A stretch of 64,000 bases of DNA from Hybos culiciformis. Its lineage: Eukaryota; Arthropoda; Insecta; Diptera; Hybotidae. The notes beneath the pieces are model-generated. The model ran no database searches. It worked only from the letters and a program-made list of their open reading frames with translations, and was not told the DNA's origin. The first letter of the stretch is position 1; every line of letters starts with the position of its first letter. The translations under genes and the position numbers were made by a program. Shown here piece after piece: positions 51,563 to 64,000 of this stretch. The stretch covers positions 9,527,829-9,591,828 of the forward strand of contig OZ023275.1 of assembly GCA_964007475.1 (NCBI GenBank), in the 5' to 3' direction.

Positions 51563-52684
51563 TTATTATTATGAAATTGTGGAAAACTCAATTCAGATGA
51601 GCAAAAAAAAAATTAAATTATTTAATTTCACTGCTTTTTATTTCGATTTTCATTTGACTTTTAAGTTTGTAAGTCTAGGAGAGTTCTCGAGCTATTTTAT
51701 ACACTTAATGTGGTTTATATCATACTAACTGGATACTAAAATGTGACAATTTGGTTGTCATAATCATGAATAATTGCAACAGAAGCTTAAATAAATTAGC
51801 TAAAATTAAACTCTACATCAAGGATGATCATCGCCTATGCACTTGTACCACATTTGTTATTGTAATCCCACTTTGTTTATATGAATAATAAAACAGAATA
51901 GGAAAAAAAAACCCTATGCACTTCATATACACTTCGTTCTTATGTAAGTGCATGAAAAAAAATATTTGTATTTCGTCTTCGCACTTCCCATTTAAAAAAA
52001 AAAAATCATTCGCACTTTGAATAGGAAGAAAAAAAAAAACATTTTTTCTATATTTATTTTTTTCCTTCTTTTTTGTGCATGCACTGTAAAATTCGAAATT
52101 CTTATTTATAATATTTTCTGATCGCAATTGTGTGATTGATGTATGAATAATGTAAATAAAAATAAAAGGACTGCAGAAAATTAATGTTAATTTAAAAATT
52201 AATATGAAGAGGATTATTTATTTGCAATCAATTTTAAAGCAATTAGCTCAGAGCTTGATTTGCTATTATTAATCGTATTTTCAAAAAATTTTTAAAAATA
52301 AATTTTCAAGAAGAAAAAACAGAAGCTTATTTTTGGATTTTAAACGAAAATTCTAGAAGAGGATGCTAAAAATATTTTAAATTACTTTTAAAAATACAAA
52401 ACTTGACTTTAAATGTAAATAAATTCGAGCAAGAGCACAATCAAGTTGCTTCATAATATGTTGCATATGTTGTTTTTTGGAAAAGTGTTTTGTACGTTGT
52501 TATTTATTATATTACAAGACGAAAAATTAATTTTTAACTGTGTATTTTTTCCGTGTATTAATAAAACATGCCAAAAATTTATGATGATGGTAGTAAATGC
52601 ACGTTCAATCTTAAATTTTGGGCATCACTGCTACATGAATATGAACTTTAGATTTATAAAAAAGTTAATGAGTTTAAAAATCGA

Positions 52685-52753
52685 CCTGTAATATTACCTG
52701 TAATATTAAATATGACCTGTAATATTCAATATGGCCTGTAATATTAAATATGA
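52685..52753. repeat. 19-bp tandem repeat, about 3.6 copies
   Basis: There is a partial unit at 52685-52696, then full units CCTGTAATATTAAATATGA at 52697, 52716 and 52735. The middle unit differs at two positions. Confidence 0.9.
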
Positions 52754-55700
52754 CAAACATATGAATTTATTAAACACCTGACCATCCAAATTCAAAATAT
52801 TTTATAAAAATGAGTAAGGTGCAGAAATCAATAGAAAAATAATTTAAATTTAAATTTATAAATTTTAATTCATAATTCAGACAATCTTCGATTGCTGTTT
52901 ATAAACTTAGATCAACAAACTCAATGCACCTGAACTTTAGCCTCTGGTAAATTCAATTTTCGCACATATAAAAAGTTCTTCTTTGTTTGCGATCAGAAAT
53001 TTATTCTTTATTTAGAATAATTTGGATAAATTATTAAAAATAAAATTATTTGCCCAAAGAAAATTATATCTTACTAATGTTCTGCAAGAAATCAATAACC
53101 TCAGTTGACTTTGTACAATTTTATAGTGTATCATATATTTTATACTTTCCCATTTTTGTTTGACCAAAAATTTTCTTACTCATTAAATTTAATAATAATA
53201 ATTTAAAATGAAAAAATAAAACGAAAAAACCAGTTCCCTTCTGGTTTGTAAAAAAAAAAAAATTTAAAATGTGTAGTTTCATTTTATGTTCGCATAAAGT
53301 CTATTTGAATGGTTTGTTGGAAATCCCTTTTGCATTTATTAATTTATTCATTCATAACTAAATATATGTGTAAATATAAATATTATATATTTTAGAATTA
53401 AAGTATTTACTTTCGTGAACATCAGGGTGGAGAAAAAACATACTCTTGAGAATCATTTATTAAGTCAATTATTGTATATATATATACATGTGTACATTGT
53501 ATACACAACATTCACAAATTAAGGATAACTCATTTGAAAACTTTCTATTTTATGCAAATTTCATTGCACGAATTAAATTATTGCCGCAATATAGCAAAGT
53601 CAAAGTTAATTGAAAACTGTTTTTCAGGAAATTTTTAATTACGTGAAAGTTTTCTTTTTCATAAAATAAAAATTAAATTAAAATAAATTGTGACATGGTG
53701 TGTGGCTAGTTTCATGAATCAATAAAAAAAAATGTTTAAGTTTATTGTATGCTTGCTTCAAATTAGGTACATATAATGAATATTTGAATACACAAACATA
53801 TTTGTTATTATGTGTATCCAATGCTAATAGCATTGTTTTATAAATTTATGATACGAAAGGCGTTAAAAAATTTTAACACAGAATAACAAAAACTTATTTT
53901 TTAATTAAACTGACTAATAGTAAATTGCAAATGGCAAGTCAAAACAAACAATTTTTAAAAGCATAAACAATTCTTAAAAGCATTGATAGCGGATATTTAT
54001 TCTTAACGATTTTGAAAGTTAAAAACAAAACTAAAAAAGTATTACAGCTATCATTATCATTAACATATTATTAAATGAAGTGCTTTACAACAATTCTCAA
54101 GGAAGAAATGATAGATTTAAAATTCGAAGTAACTGAAATTGGATCCCTTAAGAAATTATCGTCAGCACTAAATACTTAGGTGATACATAAACCCTCTATC
54201 AAAAATTTCACGTCTCATTATTTTGAAAAGTGATCTTTACTACGGTTGAAAAAGTTCGGAGGGATTTTTTTTATGTTTAAAACTCAAATCAACGAAACAT
54301 GTATGAATAGCAATGTGGTTGAACCAATGGACCCTTAAAGATAATTTGTACATAATATATAATTATGTTATGTTAATGTAAATGTAAATAAAATATATTG
54401 AATAAATAAAAGAAAAGATTCAGAACTTATTTTTGTTTTCCCTAATATTCTAGAATCTCTCGATGCATTGTATTTCGAGAAGTAATAAAAGTATGAAAAA
54501 ATTATCCAAAGAATCACTTTTTCTTGTTTTTTTTAAGTAAATGTCACCCGAAACGCTAAAAAATAAAGATTTTTTTTTTATTATTAGCATTGAAATGGAT
54601 TTTGTTTTAGTAAATCCCTTAATTTTCATTAGTTGAAATTGAAAGTCAACAACACGAAGGTAGCACCCTTTAAATAATACAATTATTTATTGCAGTGCTT
54701 TAACGTCATTTTCATTATTTCCTTACATGGAAAAAATCATTACACCTCGCCAAACAAAATTCCCTGTCTTTAACACTATTAATGAGAATTAAAATATTTA
54801 AAGGCCAAAATCAAGCAGCCTGTAACCTGTCTGATTTTTTTTTAATTTTGTAAAAAAGTCCATTTAACTAAAATTGCATCCTAAAATACTTTAAAGCCAA
54901 ATTTATTTTATGTAACATCTTTATTTATTTCTCACTTGTCGTGTTAAGTTAAAATGATGTCTAACTACAATAGTGTCAATTTTATACATAGATAATATGA
55001 ACACAGAAACCCAATAGGGGATTTTTCATAAAACTGTTCCTTTTTTAAACTGACATATCTTATTTTGACATAAATATTATAAAAAAAAAAAAATTGGTTA
55101 ATATTTATAAAAAATCAAACATAACTTGTTTTAAGATCAAACTAAAAGACTTACGAACAATATGTTTAAAAATATAATATTATGAAGAGAAAAAAAATTA
55201 AAAAGAATTTCATAAATATATGAATGAATAAACTTTATTAAATTTTCAAAAGAACATTATGGACACGATTTGCATATGGTGACATTATCAAAATAAAAAA
55301 AAAATAATATAAAATAAAAAAAAAAATGAAAATGGTATAAATGGTTACGACCTGATGGAGACATTTTGTTTTGTACAAAAATGTCAGATTAATTTTTTAT
55401 GAATGTTTTTTTTTTATATTAAAAGAATTTATTAAATTAAATTTTTTATAATATTGTAATTTTAAAGTTATGTATATATGTGTAAAGGAAATACGTATGT
55501 CGTACATAATGTAAAATGTTTTCATATAATATTATTATGTTGAATGAATCTGTAATCTCAGAATGTTTGTTTTGTTAAATAAAATATGAATAGTTAGAGA
55601 TCTTCATAAATGGGGAAAAGGAAAAAAAAATTAATTCAAATATTTTGATGTGTTGTGTAAAATTTTCACAGATGTCAACTTTAGTTGAAGACAAAAATGT

Positions 55701-56896
55701 CGTTTTCATTTTTAAAAGAATATTTATTTATGTAGAAAAATATGTAAAACTTGTAACACACAGGTTAATCTCGTTTAACGCGGTACTCTTGAAATGCTAA
55801 ATGTGAATTATTGATTCGACTACACTTGTAAATATATATATATATAGCAAAAGCAATAAAATTTACCTACCAATCACGAAAATCTAAAACAGCACTGTAT
55901 TTTACTTTGCAATAGTGAAAAATAATAATATTGGCTTCGAAATCGTTCAAAAGTGTGTTTTTTTTCATATTTTTGCCTGACTTTTCAGGGACTTTTTGCA
56001 TTTTAGAGACTTTTACAGGACTATTTTAGCAATTTTTTACGATTTTTTAGGAGCCTAAAATCGTTTTTATGCTAGACTTTTTTATCCGCTCTAATAATGA
56101 TTATACCTACATTTTCTAAATTTTTTTTAAATATTAAAATTAAAAAACGAGCCCCCAAACTTTATATATCTTTTTATATCTTTTACCATTTGACATTTAT
56201 TGTTTTATTTTCATCAACCCATACTAATATCAGGTTGTTGTCCCATCTTCTTTACAAATTGTAGCTGATGTCAACTAATTCACCAATGACATTTGATCAA
56301 GTAAAGATCTATTCAATAAAAACAACTTATAAAAAGAACCATAAAATTTCGATTCCTAGGAACATGTTGGCAACTCATTTTTATATGCTCATGAGGCTTG
56401 CAGAATAAGACGAAGTTTGGTTTTTTACTGTCAATTGTATTTAGTTTTGGAACCGTCGTCATCATTCATAAAAATAAATGTTTGTTTAGCAGTGGATAAG
56501 GCGAATTTCAAAAACTCAAATTTATGAATAAATTTTATTATTCACGGAATTTTTAATGAAAAATTTTAACAATATTTAAAATATTTTTAGTATAGTAAAA
56601 AAATGTATTTATTTTTTTTTATTTTCTATAAAATTTATGAAATATTTTTTCACATGGGGAATGCCCTTTAAAATATTCTTTTTAAAGTTATGAAGTTTTA
56701 AATTTTGAAATTCCTCACATTTTTTAAATCAATACATAGTTATTGAGAACGTATATGTATACATATCCTTCGAGTGTGAGTTGCTAACAAAAGGAAAAAA
56801 TTCATTTAAAAAAAAAACATACAAAAAAAATCATAAAATGATATTCATGAGAGTTTAAAAAGCGCATGAGTTTTTCTTTTGAAAATAAAATTTCTT

Positions 56897-57205
56897 ATGA
56901 GCAATTTATCTTTAAAAGAAGAAGAAGAAAAAAAAACTAAACGTCTTCAACAAGCAAAGACATTTTTCTTATCTTATTTTATAGTGTATTCTCAACAAAA
57001 GTATGAATCACAAGAAAAAAAAAACAAAGATATCCCAGACGATAATAAATTTTTTTCTAATATATATATATAATTAATATAATGCAGATATTATGAAAAA
57101 TGCAAGAATTTAATACAACTTAGGGATGCATTAAATATTTTGAAAGAAAATACGCTGCCAAATCGTCTACCACCATTATACGACCATTTATCGAAATCAA
57201 GCTGA
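56897..57205 (+). CDS. Unidentified small gene or recent pseudogene, two exons, 73 codons
   Basis: The ATG at 56897 opens a frame (in-frame TGA at 56867-56869) beginning MSNLSLKEEEEKKTKRLQQA and then KTFFLSYFIVYSQQ. Splicing at donor GTATGA (57001) and acceptor ATAATGCAG (ends 57087) removes 87 nt. It joins in frame to YYEKCKNLIQLRDALNILKE and NTLPNRLPPLYDHLSKSS, with stop TGA at 57203-57205. A polyadenylation signal AATAAA follows at 57240-57245. The composition (amphipathic, charged helix, ordinary use of all residues) is unlike the Phe/Lys/Asn noise of chance frames here. Unspliced, the frame continues 24 codons through a plausible segment (DIPDDNKFF) before TAA. It may therefore instead be a single-exon gene broken by a TA microsatellite around 57061-57080. 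I do not recognise the family. Confidence 0.42.
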
Positions 57206-57492
57206 TATAATTTTTATTATATTTATTTAAAAATTTATTAATAAAAATTGTTAATAATATATCATTGAATTGAAATAATATACGATTTTATAAAAAGATA
57301 ATATGTTTATTAAGTGTGTGTGTATGTACATTTGAATATCCTTAAAATAATTGTGAATTAACATAGAATGGAAAACTTAAAACAAATTAAATTATTTTCA
57401 AAATTGATTATAATACTTGTCATAATGTCTTAAAAAAACATTTTTTATTTTATTTTTATTTATTTTTATTTTCATACAAAGTTTGCGAATTG

Positions 57493-57714
57493 TCGCGGTA
57501 TTCTCGAGTTAGTCGCCATCGGATGGTTCATGTTTTGTGTATGAAACACGATCTGTACCCGATAATCCTTACATAGAAATTTTTAACATTAATGGTCTGT
57601 TCGGTGTTTAGGAAGTCTATAAATAACACAGATACATTCGCTTTTATTTATATATTGTATTTATACAAATAAACATCTAGTTTTCTTCAAAGTTCGACCG
57701 CCGTATATTTCGCC
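57493..57714 (+). mobile_element. Possible solo LTR remnant
   Basis: A less AT-rich segment begins TGTCGCGGTATTCTCGAGTT and ends near CGACCGCCGTATATTTCGCC. Inside it are a TATA-like TATAAATA (about 57619) and, about 45 nt later, AATAAA (about 57669), the order expected of U3-R-U5. No matching second LTR and no clear 5-bp duplication were found, so this is only a suggestion. Confidence 0.25.
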
Positions 57715-60018
57715 ATAAATATAATTTATAATCGTTTGGCCTGCACAAAATACAATTCTATAGAAAACAATAATTCCTTAAATTCCAACTTCATTGAATA
57801 AGACTGTCATATCTTTTATATATGTATACATATATTTTTCTTATGAACTAAAAAGAAAATTATTTATTTTATTTTATTTTGTTATATTATACTTATACTC
57901 AAAAAAATTAGTCCTCTATTTTTATTTTAAAATAAAAATATTATTAAATCAACATAGCAAAGCGAAAGTTTAAAAAATTTAATTAAAAACTATGAAAAAA
58001 GGTCAAAGCTTTAGGCATTAGTTTGTTTTTTTTTTTTTTTTTTTTTTGAAACAAAGGGAGAACAATAAAATGCATAATTTCTGTACGATATGCAAAACAA
58101 TGTTTTTTTATTATATCCTGAAACATAAAAAAAAAACAAGAAAAACAATTTTTGAAACAAAAAAAAAATCTGTGGAAATATCCTTAAGCAAATAACGAGA
58201 CACTTTTGTGCGAAAAAAAAAAAATTAAACAACAAACATGTTATTAAAGAGTTTTGGATCTGTATATATATAAAAATTTTTAAGCGGCAGTAGTTTGTTA
58301 AAGCAAGGTAATATAATATATAATATGATAAAAGATTTTCAAATAAAATACAATTAAAATAATATAGTTATAATAGAAGAGTATTCTAAGTTTGAAGATT
58401 GTATTGAAGATTTTGAAATTACTCTGTATAGCTATTTAAGTTGTACCGACCATTACTAAATTACTTTGTGAAGACTTCAAGTTTTACACATCAAAGAAGA
58501 CTTTTAGAGAAATAAGGTATTTATAGTTAATGATTTAATTAATAAAATTAAAATCTATATGAATCTGATTTATTTTAAAACAATTCCTGTATAGAATATA
58601 ATAAGACTGCATTATAAAAGAGGGCAAATATTAATTTCATAATGTCTGTCATAATGAATATATAATAATACAAAAATGGCATACATAAGATGTTTTTAAA
58701 ATCTTTCAGGAAGGGATAAATATATCGAGGAACTTAGACAAATAGTACGATCTCGATTGTTTCCAAGGATTCGGAGTTTAGATTTCAATGAAAATTGTTA
58801 TATATTTGTATATGTTATACAAATATGACAAAATTATATTGAAATAATGATATAGAAGGAACCGTAAAAAATATGTTCAGCCCCTGATGATGAACATTTT
58901 GTTTATCCTAAAAGTAAAATTTCTTAAATTGAAACTTTGAAAACAACCCTATGAGGTTCTATTCTTCACATATATTTGTTTAGTACAAAATTTCATTTAA
59001 TTTTTCCTACATTAGACGGTACTATTTTTGTGGAAGATGTGATGAACGACAGTGCCAAAATAAAGAATATTTTATAAGTATTGTAGGCGTTGAGAAAACT
59101 TGTTCCAAATAGTACCTATAGAAAAATAATTTTTTTTTACTGAATAAGGTTGTTACACGGCTAACATAAACGAATTAAAAAATTCATAGAGAAATACGCT
59201 TCTGGAGATACAAACAAGTGAACCAACTTCAATTCTACCAACTTCAGAAAAACTGCAAGCAACATAAAAAAGTTGCAGAATTCAAAAAAATAAATAAATA
59301 AAATAAATGACATGTTTTTAAACACTAAATCTAAATTATAAAAGCATTAAAAAAAAAAACAAATATTTGTAGATAAAAAAAAATTAAATTAAAAATCAAG
59401 TGAATATTATTTCTCTTACCGTTAAAATAAATGAAACTTGAAATTTTTGGGTGGGTCAACAGATAAATTAATGTCTGTAATGTCTGTTCCTTTAATTTAA
59501 ACAACACACGACGAGAATAAAAATTTCCTTAGAGAATTTCTATCGTTAATTTTTTTTATTTTTTTTTATTTACTTTTTTTTTTTCTTTTTTTTTATATTC
59601 TTATTTTGTTTCTTTTTTTAGAGCTGTTTTCCTTCTTTTTTTTTTTGGTGTTTGTTTTTATTATGAGTTTAATTTTTTATTTTTTTTTTTTTTTATTTAT
59701 TTATTCTTTTTTATTGTTTGAATATCCTGTGAGTATCCTTTTTTTTCCAAGAAGTAAATTATAAAATTATTTTTTGTATTTTTTTCACATTCTTAAAATA
59801 AAAAAAAAAACCAAAAAATTTGTTTTATTTTATTTTAATTTATTTTTTTTTTAACATAATAATAACTTAGAAATTGTTTTCTTAAATTTCTAATAAAAAT
59901 AATAAAAAAAAAAAAAAAAAAACAACACTTTTTTATTGTATTTTTTGAAGGTTATTCCAAAAATATTTACTTTTCCATTCGAAAAAGAAAAAAAAAGTTA
60001 CATATATTTATATGTATT

Positions 60019-60035
60019 TATGTATGTATGTATGT
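60019..60035. repeat. (TATG)n microsatellite
   Basis: About four copies of TATG inside poly-T-rich sequence. Confidence 0.7.
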
Positions 60036-63000
60036 TTTTCTTTTTTTGCTTCAAATGGAAAATTCACATATACTCGGCTAACATAATAACTCACACCAAC
60101 ATAAGAAAATTTCTAGTCTATATAAAAAATTATATATTATTTCGTTAAATTAAAAAAAGGAAAATGAAAAAATAAAACTTTACTTTTTTTGTAATAAAAG
60201 AAAAATAAAAAGTAAATAACAAAAAAAAAAAAAAAACCTCAATTTTATTGAGATTATTGTTATTATTCTGCTGTTGGTAAAATTTTTCCTTTTTTTTTTT
60301 TTTTTTGTATAATTATAATTAATTATTCATTTATACACTACACACATACAAACAAACAAAAACAACCTTATAATTTATTCCTCTCTGACGTTTCACACAA
60401 TGACAACAAAAAAAAAAACAAACTATTAAAAATAATAAAATAAAGAAATAAGAAATAAAATTCAAATGAAAAAGTAATAAAAAGTTAAATGTCATATAAG
60501 CAGCAGTAATTTTTTGTTTTTTTCCTTTTAAATTCATTTAGGAAAGAACTGAAAAAAGGAAATTCAAGTGAACCGTCATTACAAGTAAAAAAAAAAATGA
60601 TACAATTTTTTTTTTTTTCGGAAAATATCTATATTTATGAGTTTTTCTTTCAGATATATAAATGTATATAACTTAGGTATATGGGGAGAATTTTATTTTC
60701 TATATATATATGTACATATTTATTTTTTTTTATATTAATTTAATATCATTTCTGCACGACATTCGATGTTTTCTTCTAATATTCGATGTTATTATTCATG
60801 TTATAAGTTTTACTTTTTCTTTTTTCTTTTTGTAAATATATGAACTTTTTCATTTTAAGCTAATTTTTTGTGCACGATTTTATTTTTAATTTTAAAAATC
60901 TTTTCCGATATTTTGTTATGACTCAGAAATTTTAAAAATAATACTGAAAATAAGGTATAAAACATTTTCATACAGTTGCTGCAGCATTAACTTTTAACTG
61001 TTTTTTTTTTAGAAAGCATAAAATTCCCATGCATATTAAATATACATAGTAAACTATATTTGAATATTGATAGAAAATAAATGTTCCGTAGTTAAAACTT
61101 TGAATAATTTTTTTTAATCTTGGAAAAGATACAATCTCCTTTGAAGCAAATATACACTCATCCGGATGCATTTTTAGACCCTCATTTATTAAAAAATATA
61201 TTCCGCATCCCTAGTTTGGGTACAGATAGCTTGAACCGAAGCTTGAACATCTATTATGGAAATAAATATATCAAAGGTTAAGATTCTTATCGTCTGATCG
61301 TAAAATTATTAAAAAAATGAAATTCATTAGGATGATCCACTTTGGGTAAAACTGAAAATAAATAAATTAAATTAAATTAAAAAAAAAATTAAATTAAAAT
61401 CATAAAATATGGAAAAATAAAGTCTAATTATTATCAAAATTTATTTTCTTTTATACTTCAGAATTAAGTTGTCAAGTTAATGTTTTTAAAATATTTATAA
61501 TTAATTTTTTAACTAATTTTTTTTTTTAATTTTCATACAAAACGAATGTTTATTTTCTATTTTTATTTTTAATTTTTAAATCACGCTACGTACATTTATT
61601 TTAGTATTTATTTAGTTTTTTTTTTTAAGCGAAAAACAAACTTATTTTAAGAAATGCATGATTTTTTATAAATAGTTTTTTTATTTTTTTATTAATATTA
61701 ATTATCAAATTTTACACAAAAAATAGCGTTACAATTAATTTTATTATTTTTCTAGAAAAAAAAAAAAAAAAAAAAACTTAAAAATAAAACTCATAGAATT
61801 TTTTTTTTTTTATAAAAAGCACCTTGTTTGCAATAAAATAAATTTATAATGTACTTAATTTTTATATAATTTTTTTTTTTTTTATTAAAATCTAGTTTTA
61901 ATTAATTTTTTTTTTTTTATTAATACTAAGTTTAAATATGAATGTTTTTGTTTTGTATTTTTGTTTATTACTAATTTTTTTTTTTTTATATAATTTTATT
62001 TACACTCTATTCATAGAATTTACTATTTTTTTTTTTTATTTTAAATTATAAAATAAAATTTTTATATATATTTATAAATTATAATAGTATATATCTCTTC
62101 TTATTTATAATGAATATTTAATGACTCTAAAATTAAAAAAAAAAAATTTAAAAAATATATATGTATATACGTATATATAATTTATAGTTTAAAAAATAAT
62201 TTGACAGATAAATAATTTTTTATTTTTGTTAAACACTATCTCTCGTCGCAAGTGATTGGAAAATTTTTTGTAATCAAATGCAATTAAATAATATAATTTT
62301 TAACATTTACAAAAAAAAAAAAAAGTAAAATTTCAAATCTAAGATAAAAATTAATTGAAAAAAAAAGCCTAACAAATTATAAACGAAAGAAATTAATATG
62401 TATTATTAGGAAAATCATAAAAAACATTGTGTACAAGGGCTCTTTACAGTTTGAGAACGAAAAAAATTACTTATGAAAATCCTTTTTCGAAGTGTAAATT
62501 TCAAAATAAACAGAGAATATTCAAATATGACTTTTTAAAATCTGTTTTTTTTTTTAATAAAATTTTACTTAAAAAAAATTAATTAATTTACCAGGATCTA
62601 AAATCCGAATCGAAAAATAAGTAAATTCCGTGATTGAAACATAGATAAGATATATTAAATTCTGACTGTTGACAGTCCCAAACTGGAAAGATGTCTTTAG
62701 GTATAGAATTGTCAAACTAAGTTTCAATAGAGTAAATTAAAATATAATCTATTGCAGCTCATTTTATTGATTATTTGAGAAAATTACTGATAGTCAGAAA
62801 AACTGAAATTATTAATTTGAATTTATAAAGAAAAGAAATTTTGCGAATCTTAAAGTAATTATAATAATTTTTTAATTATTAGATTTTCTTCAAACAAATT
62901 GGAATTTCAAACACGAAACTTATGAAATATATTGCTAACTTTTTTATTATTTGAGAATATTTTTCTACTTGAAATTACTGAAAGATTATTAATTCTAGTT

Positions 63001-64000
63001 TCGTCCTGGTGTCAAACTGAGGAATGATTAATTTGACACTTCTTAGTATTATATTTAAACTGAATGAAATTGATAAATTTATATAATTTATCTAAATATA
63101 TATAAAATATACATATATAAAATATCCTTAAAATATCTCACATTTTAAGGATTTATGTAATCAAAAACAGTTTTTTTTTTTTTCAATATTTTTTTTTTCA
63201 ATTTTACAAAATTTTGTTAAATAAAAAGTACTCAAAAAAAATAATAATAATGAAATTTGATACTGTTTAAAAGAAAAAATAAAAATTTAGGTACTTTTAT
63301 ATTAAAAATTAATTTAAATACAATAAAAATCTATGTTACATACAAAATAATATCAAAAAAAAAATTTTGTTCAGATTAAAAGAGAAAAATAAAAAACTAA
63401 AAAATAAAATAAAAACTTCAAGATTATTATTATCTTCTTTTTTTTTATTCAAAACAAAAAAGAACACCAGTAAATACGTTAATCCTTGTGTACTTTTTAC
63501 TGGTTTTTCTTTTTTGTTAATTTCATTTATGTTTTTTTTTTATTTTCTTGTTTTTTCACATTCTTAACACGACAACCACGACGAAAAAAGCTACACAAAA
63601 TGAAAATACAAAAAAAAAAAAACAAAAATAGGGAATAAAAGCTCTTAAAAAAAAAAAAAAAATATATTTTTTTTAAAAATAATAATAATTATAAGAATAA
63701 AAAATTTTCCCAAGTACACTTGCACTTTTTTTTTTTAAATGAAAAAAAAAATCCAAAGAGCATAATTTGAATTTTTTTTTTTTAATGAGTTTTCCTTTAT
63801 TTTTTCCCTTTTTCAAAGGCAATTAAAAGATATTTAAGAAAAAAAAAATTTTGTTTTTTTTTTTATATTATTTTTGTTATAATTTTTATTTTTTTTTTAT
63901 ATTTTCGAAATTAAGAAAGAGAAAATTTTTTCCGTTTTTTTTTTTTCAAAATTTTCACTTTCCAAAAAAAATCCTTGATCGGATTTTTTTTTGAAATTTT

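Larger units (their letters stand above)
46867..64000 (-). other. Upstream region of para leader exon: first intron(s) and/or promoter region
   Basis: Since the leader exon at 46774-46866 has an acceptor, part or all of this 17 kb should be intron. No transcription start could be fixed. It contains a GC-elevated repeat block and fold-back element (50690-51562), a tandem repeat (52685-52753), a possible small plus-strand gene (56897-57205) and an LTR-like segment (57493-57714). From about 59500 to 64000 it is almost pure A/T low-complexity sequence with long poly-T and poly-A runs. Confidence 0.6.

Noticed and set aside
54080..54180. Short coding-like stretch ILKEEMIDLKFEVTEIGSLK
   Set aside because: Only about 30 codons, no start, no splice partners and no polyadenylation context; likely chance.
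60330..60420. First exon or initiator of para on the minus strand
   Set aside because: A TATAA-like string and a TCATTG initiator-like string occur, but such strings are frequent in this AT-rich DNA and no donor or leader context supports them.

Overview
The window is extremely AT-rich eukaryotic DNA, dominated by A/T homopolymers and microsatellites. It holds the 5' part of one large gene on the minus strand: the insect voltage-gated sodium channel alpha subunit, called paralytic (para) in Drosophila, also known as Nav1 or VSSC. I assembled nine coding exons and one upstream non-coding exon by reading GT/AG splice sites and codon phase against remembered insect para protein. The coding exons join without a frame break into 1,641 nt (547 codons, including one optional 11-codon microexon). 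They cover the N-terminal cytoplasmic tail, all of homologous domain I (S1-S6) and the start of the domain I-II linker. The rest of the gene lies to the left of base 1.

The host is an insect with a very AT-rich genome. The linker wording ([19 protein letters not shown]) matches the form I associate with non-brachyceran insects rather than the Drosophila/Musca form. AT-rich parasitoid wasps or midges would fit, but the species cannot be fixed from the sequence.

Layout from right to left, the direction of transcription. 46867-64000 is upstream sequence or first intron; it holds a small possible gene on the plus strand (56897-57205), a near-perfect fold-back element (51259-51562) and a diverged repeat block. 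46774-46866 is a 5' leader exon with a strong minimal uORF and the start of a second uORF. 37057-37247 holds the end of the leader and the start codon. 31263-31295 is the optional microexon. 19993-20148 is the N-terminal acidic segment. 13587-13792 covers S1 and 13332-13460 covers S2-S3. 5658-5749 is the S4 voltage sensor, 4588-4864 is S5 plus the extracellular loop, 4073-4382 is the pore plus S6, and 3279-3566 is the Ala-rich start of the linker. Everything else is intron.

The introns carry several recognisable non-autonomous mobile elements. The clearest is a 396-bp hAT element with a perfect 8-bp target duplication (1111-1506). Two further MITEs have CAT...ATG termini and 7-bp duplications (3637-3893, 13941-14157). 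A tRNA-derived SINE head with intact A and B boxes lies at 24669-24745, and there are older tRNA-like relics. No bacterial-type features, CRISPR arrays, rRNA or intact tRNA genes were seen. The most interesting signals are the leader (a splice-created uORF overlapping the channel start codon), the 73-codon unidentified candidate gene and the fold-back element.
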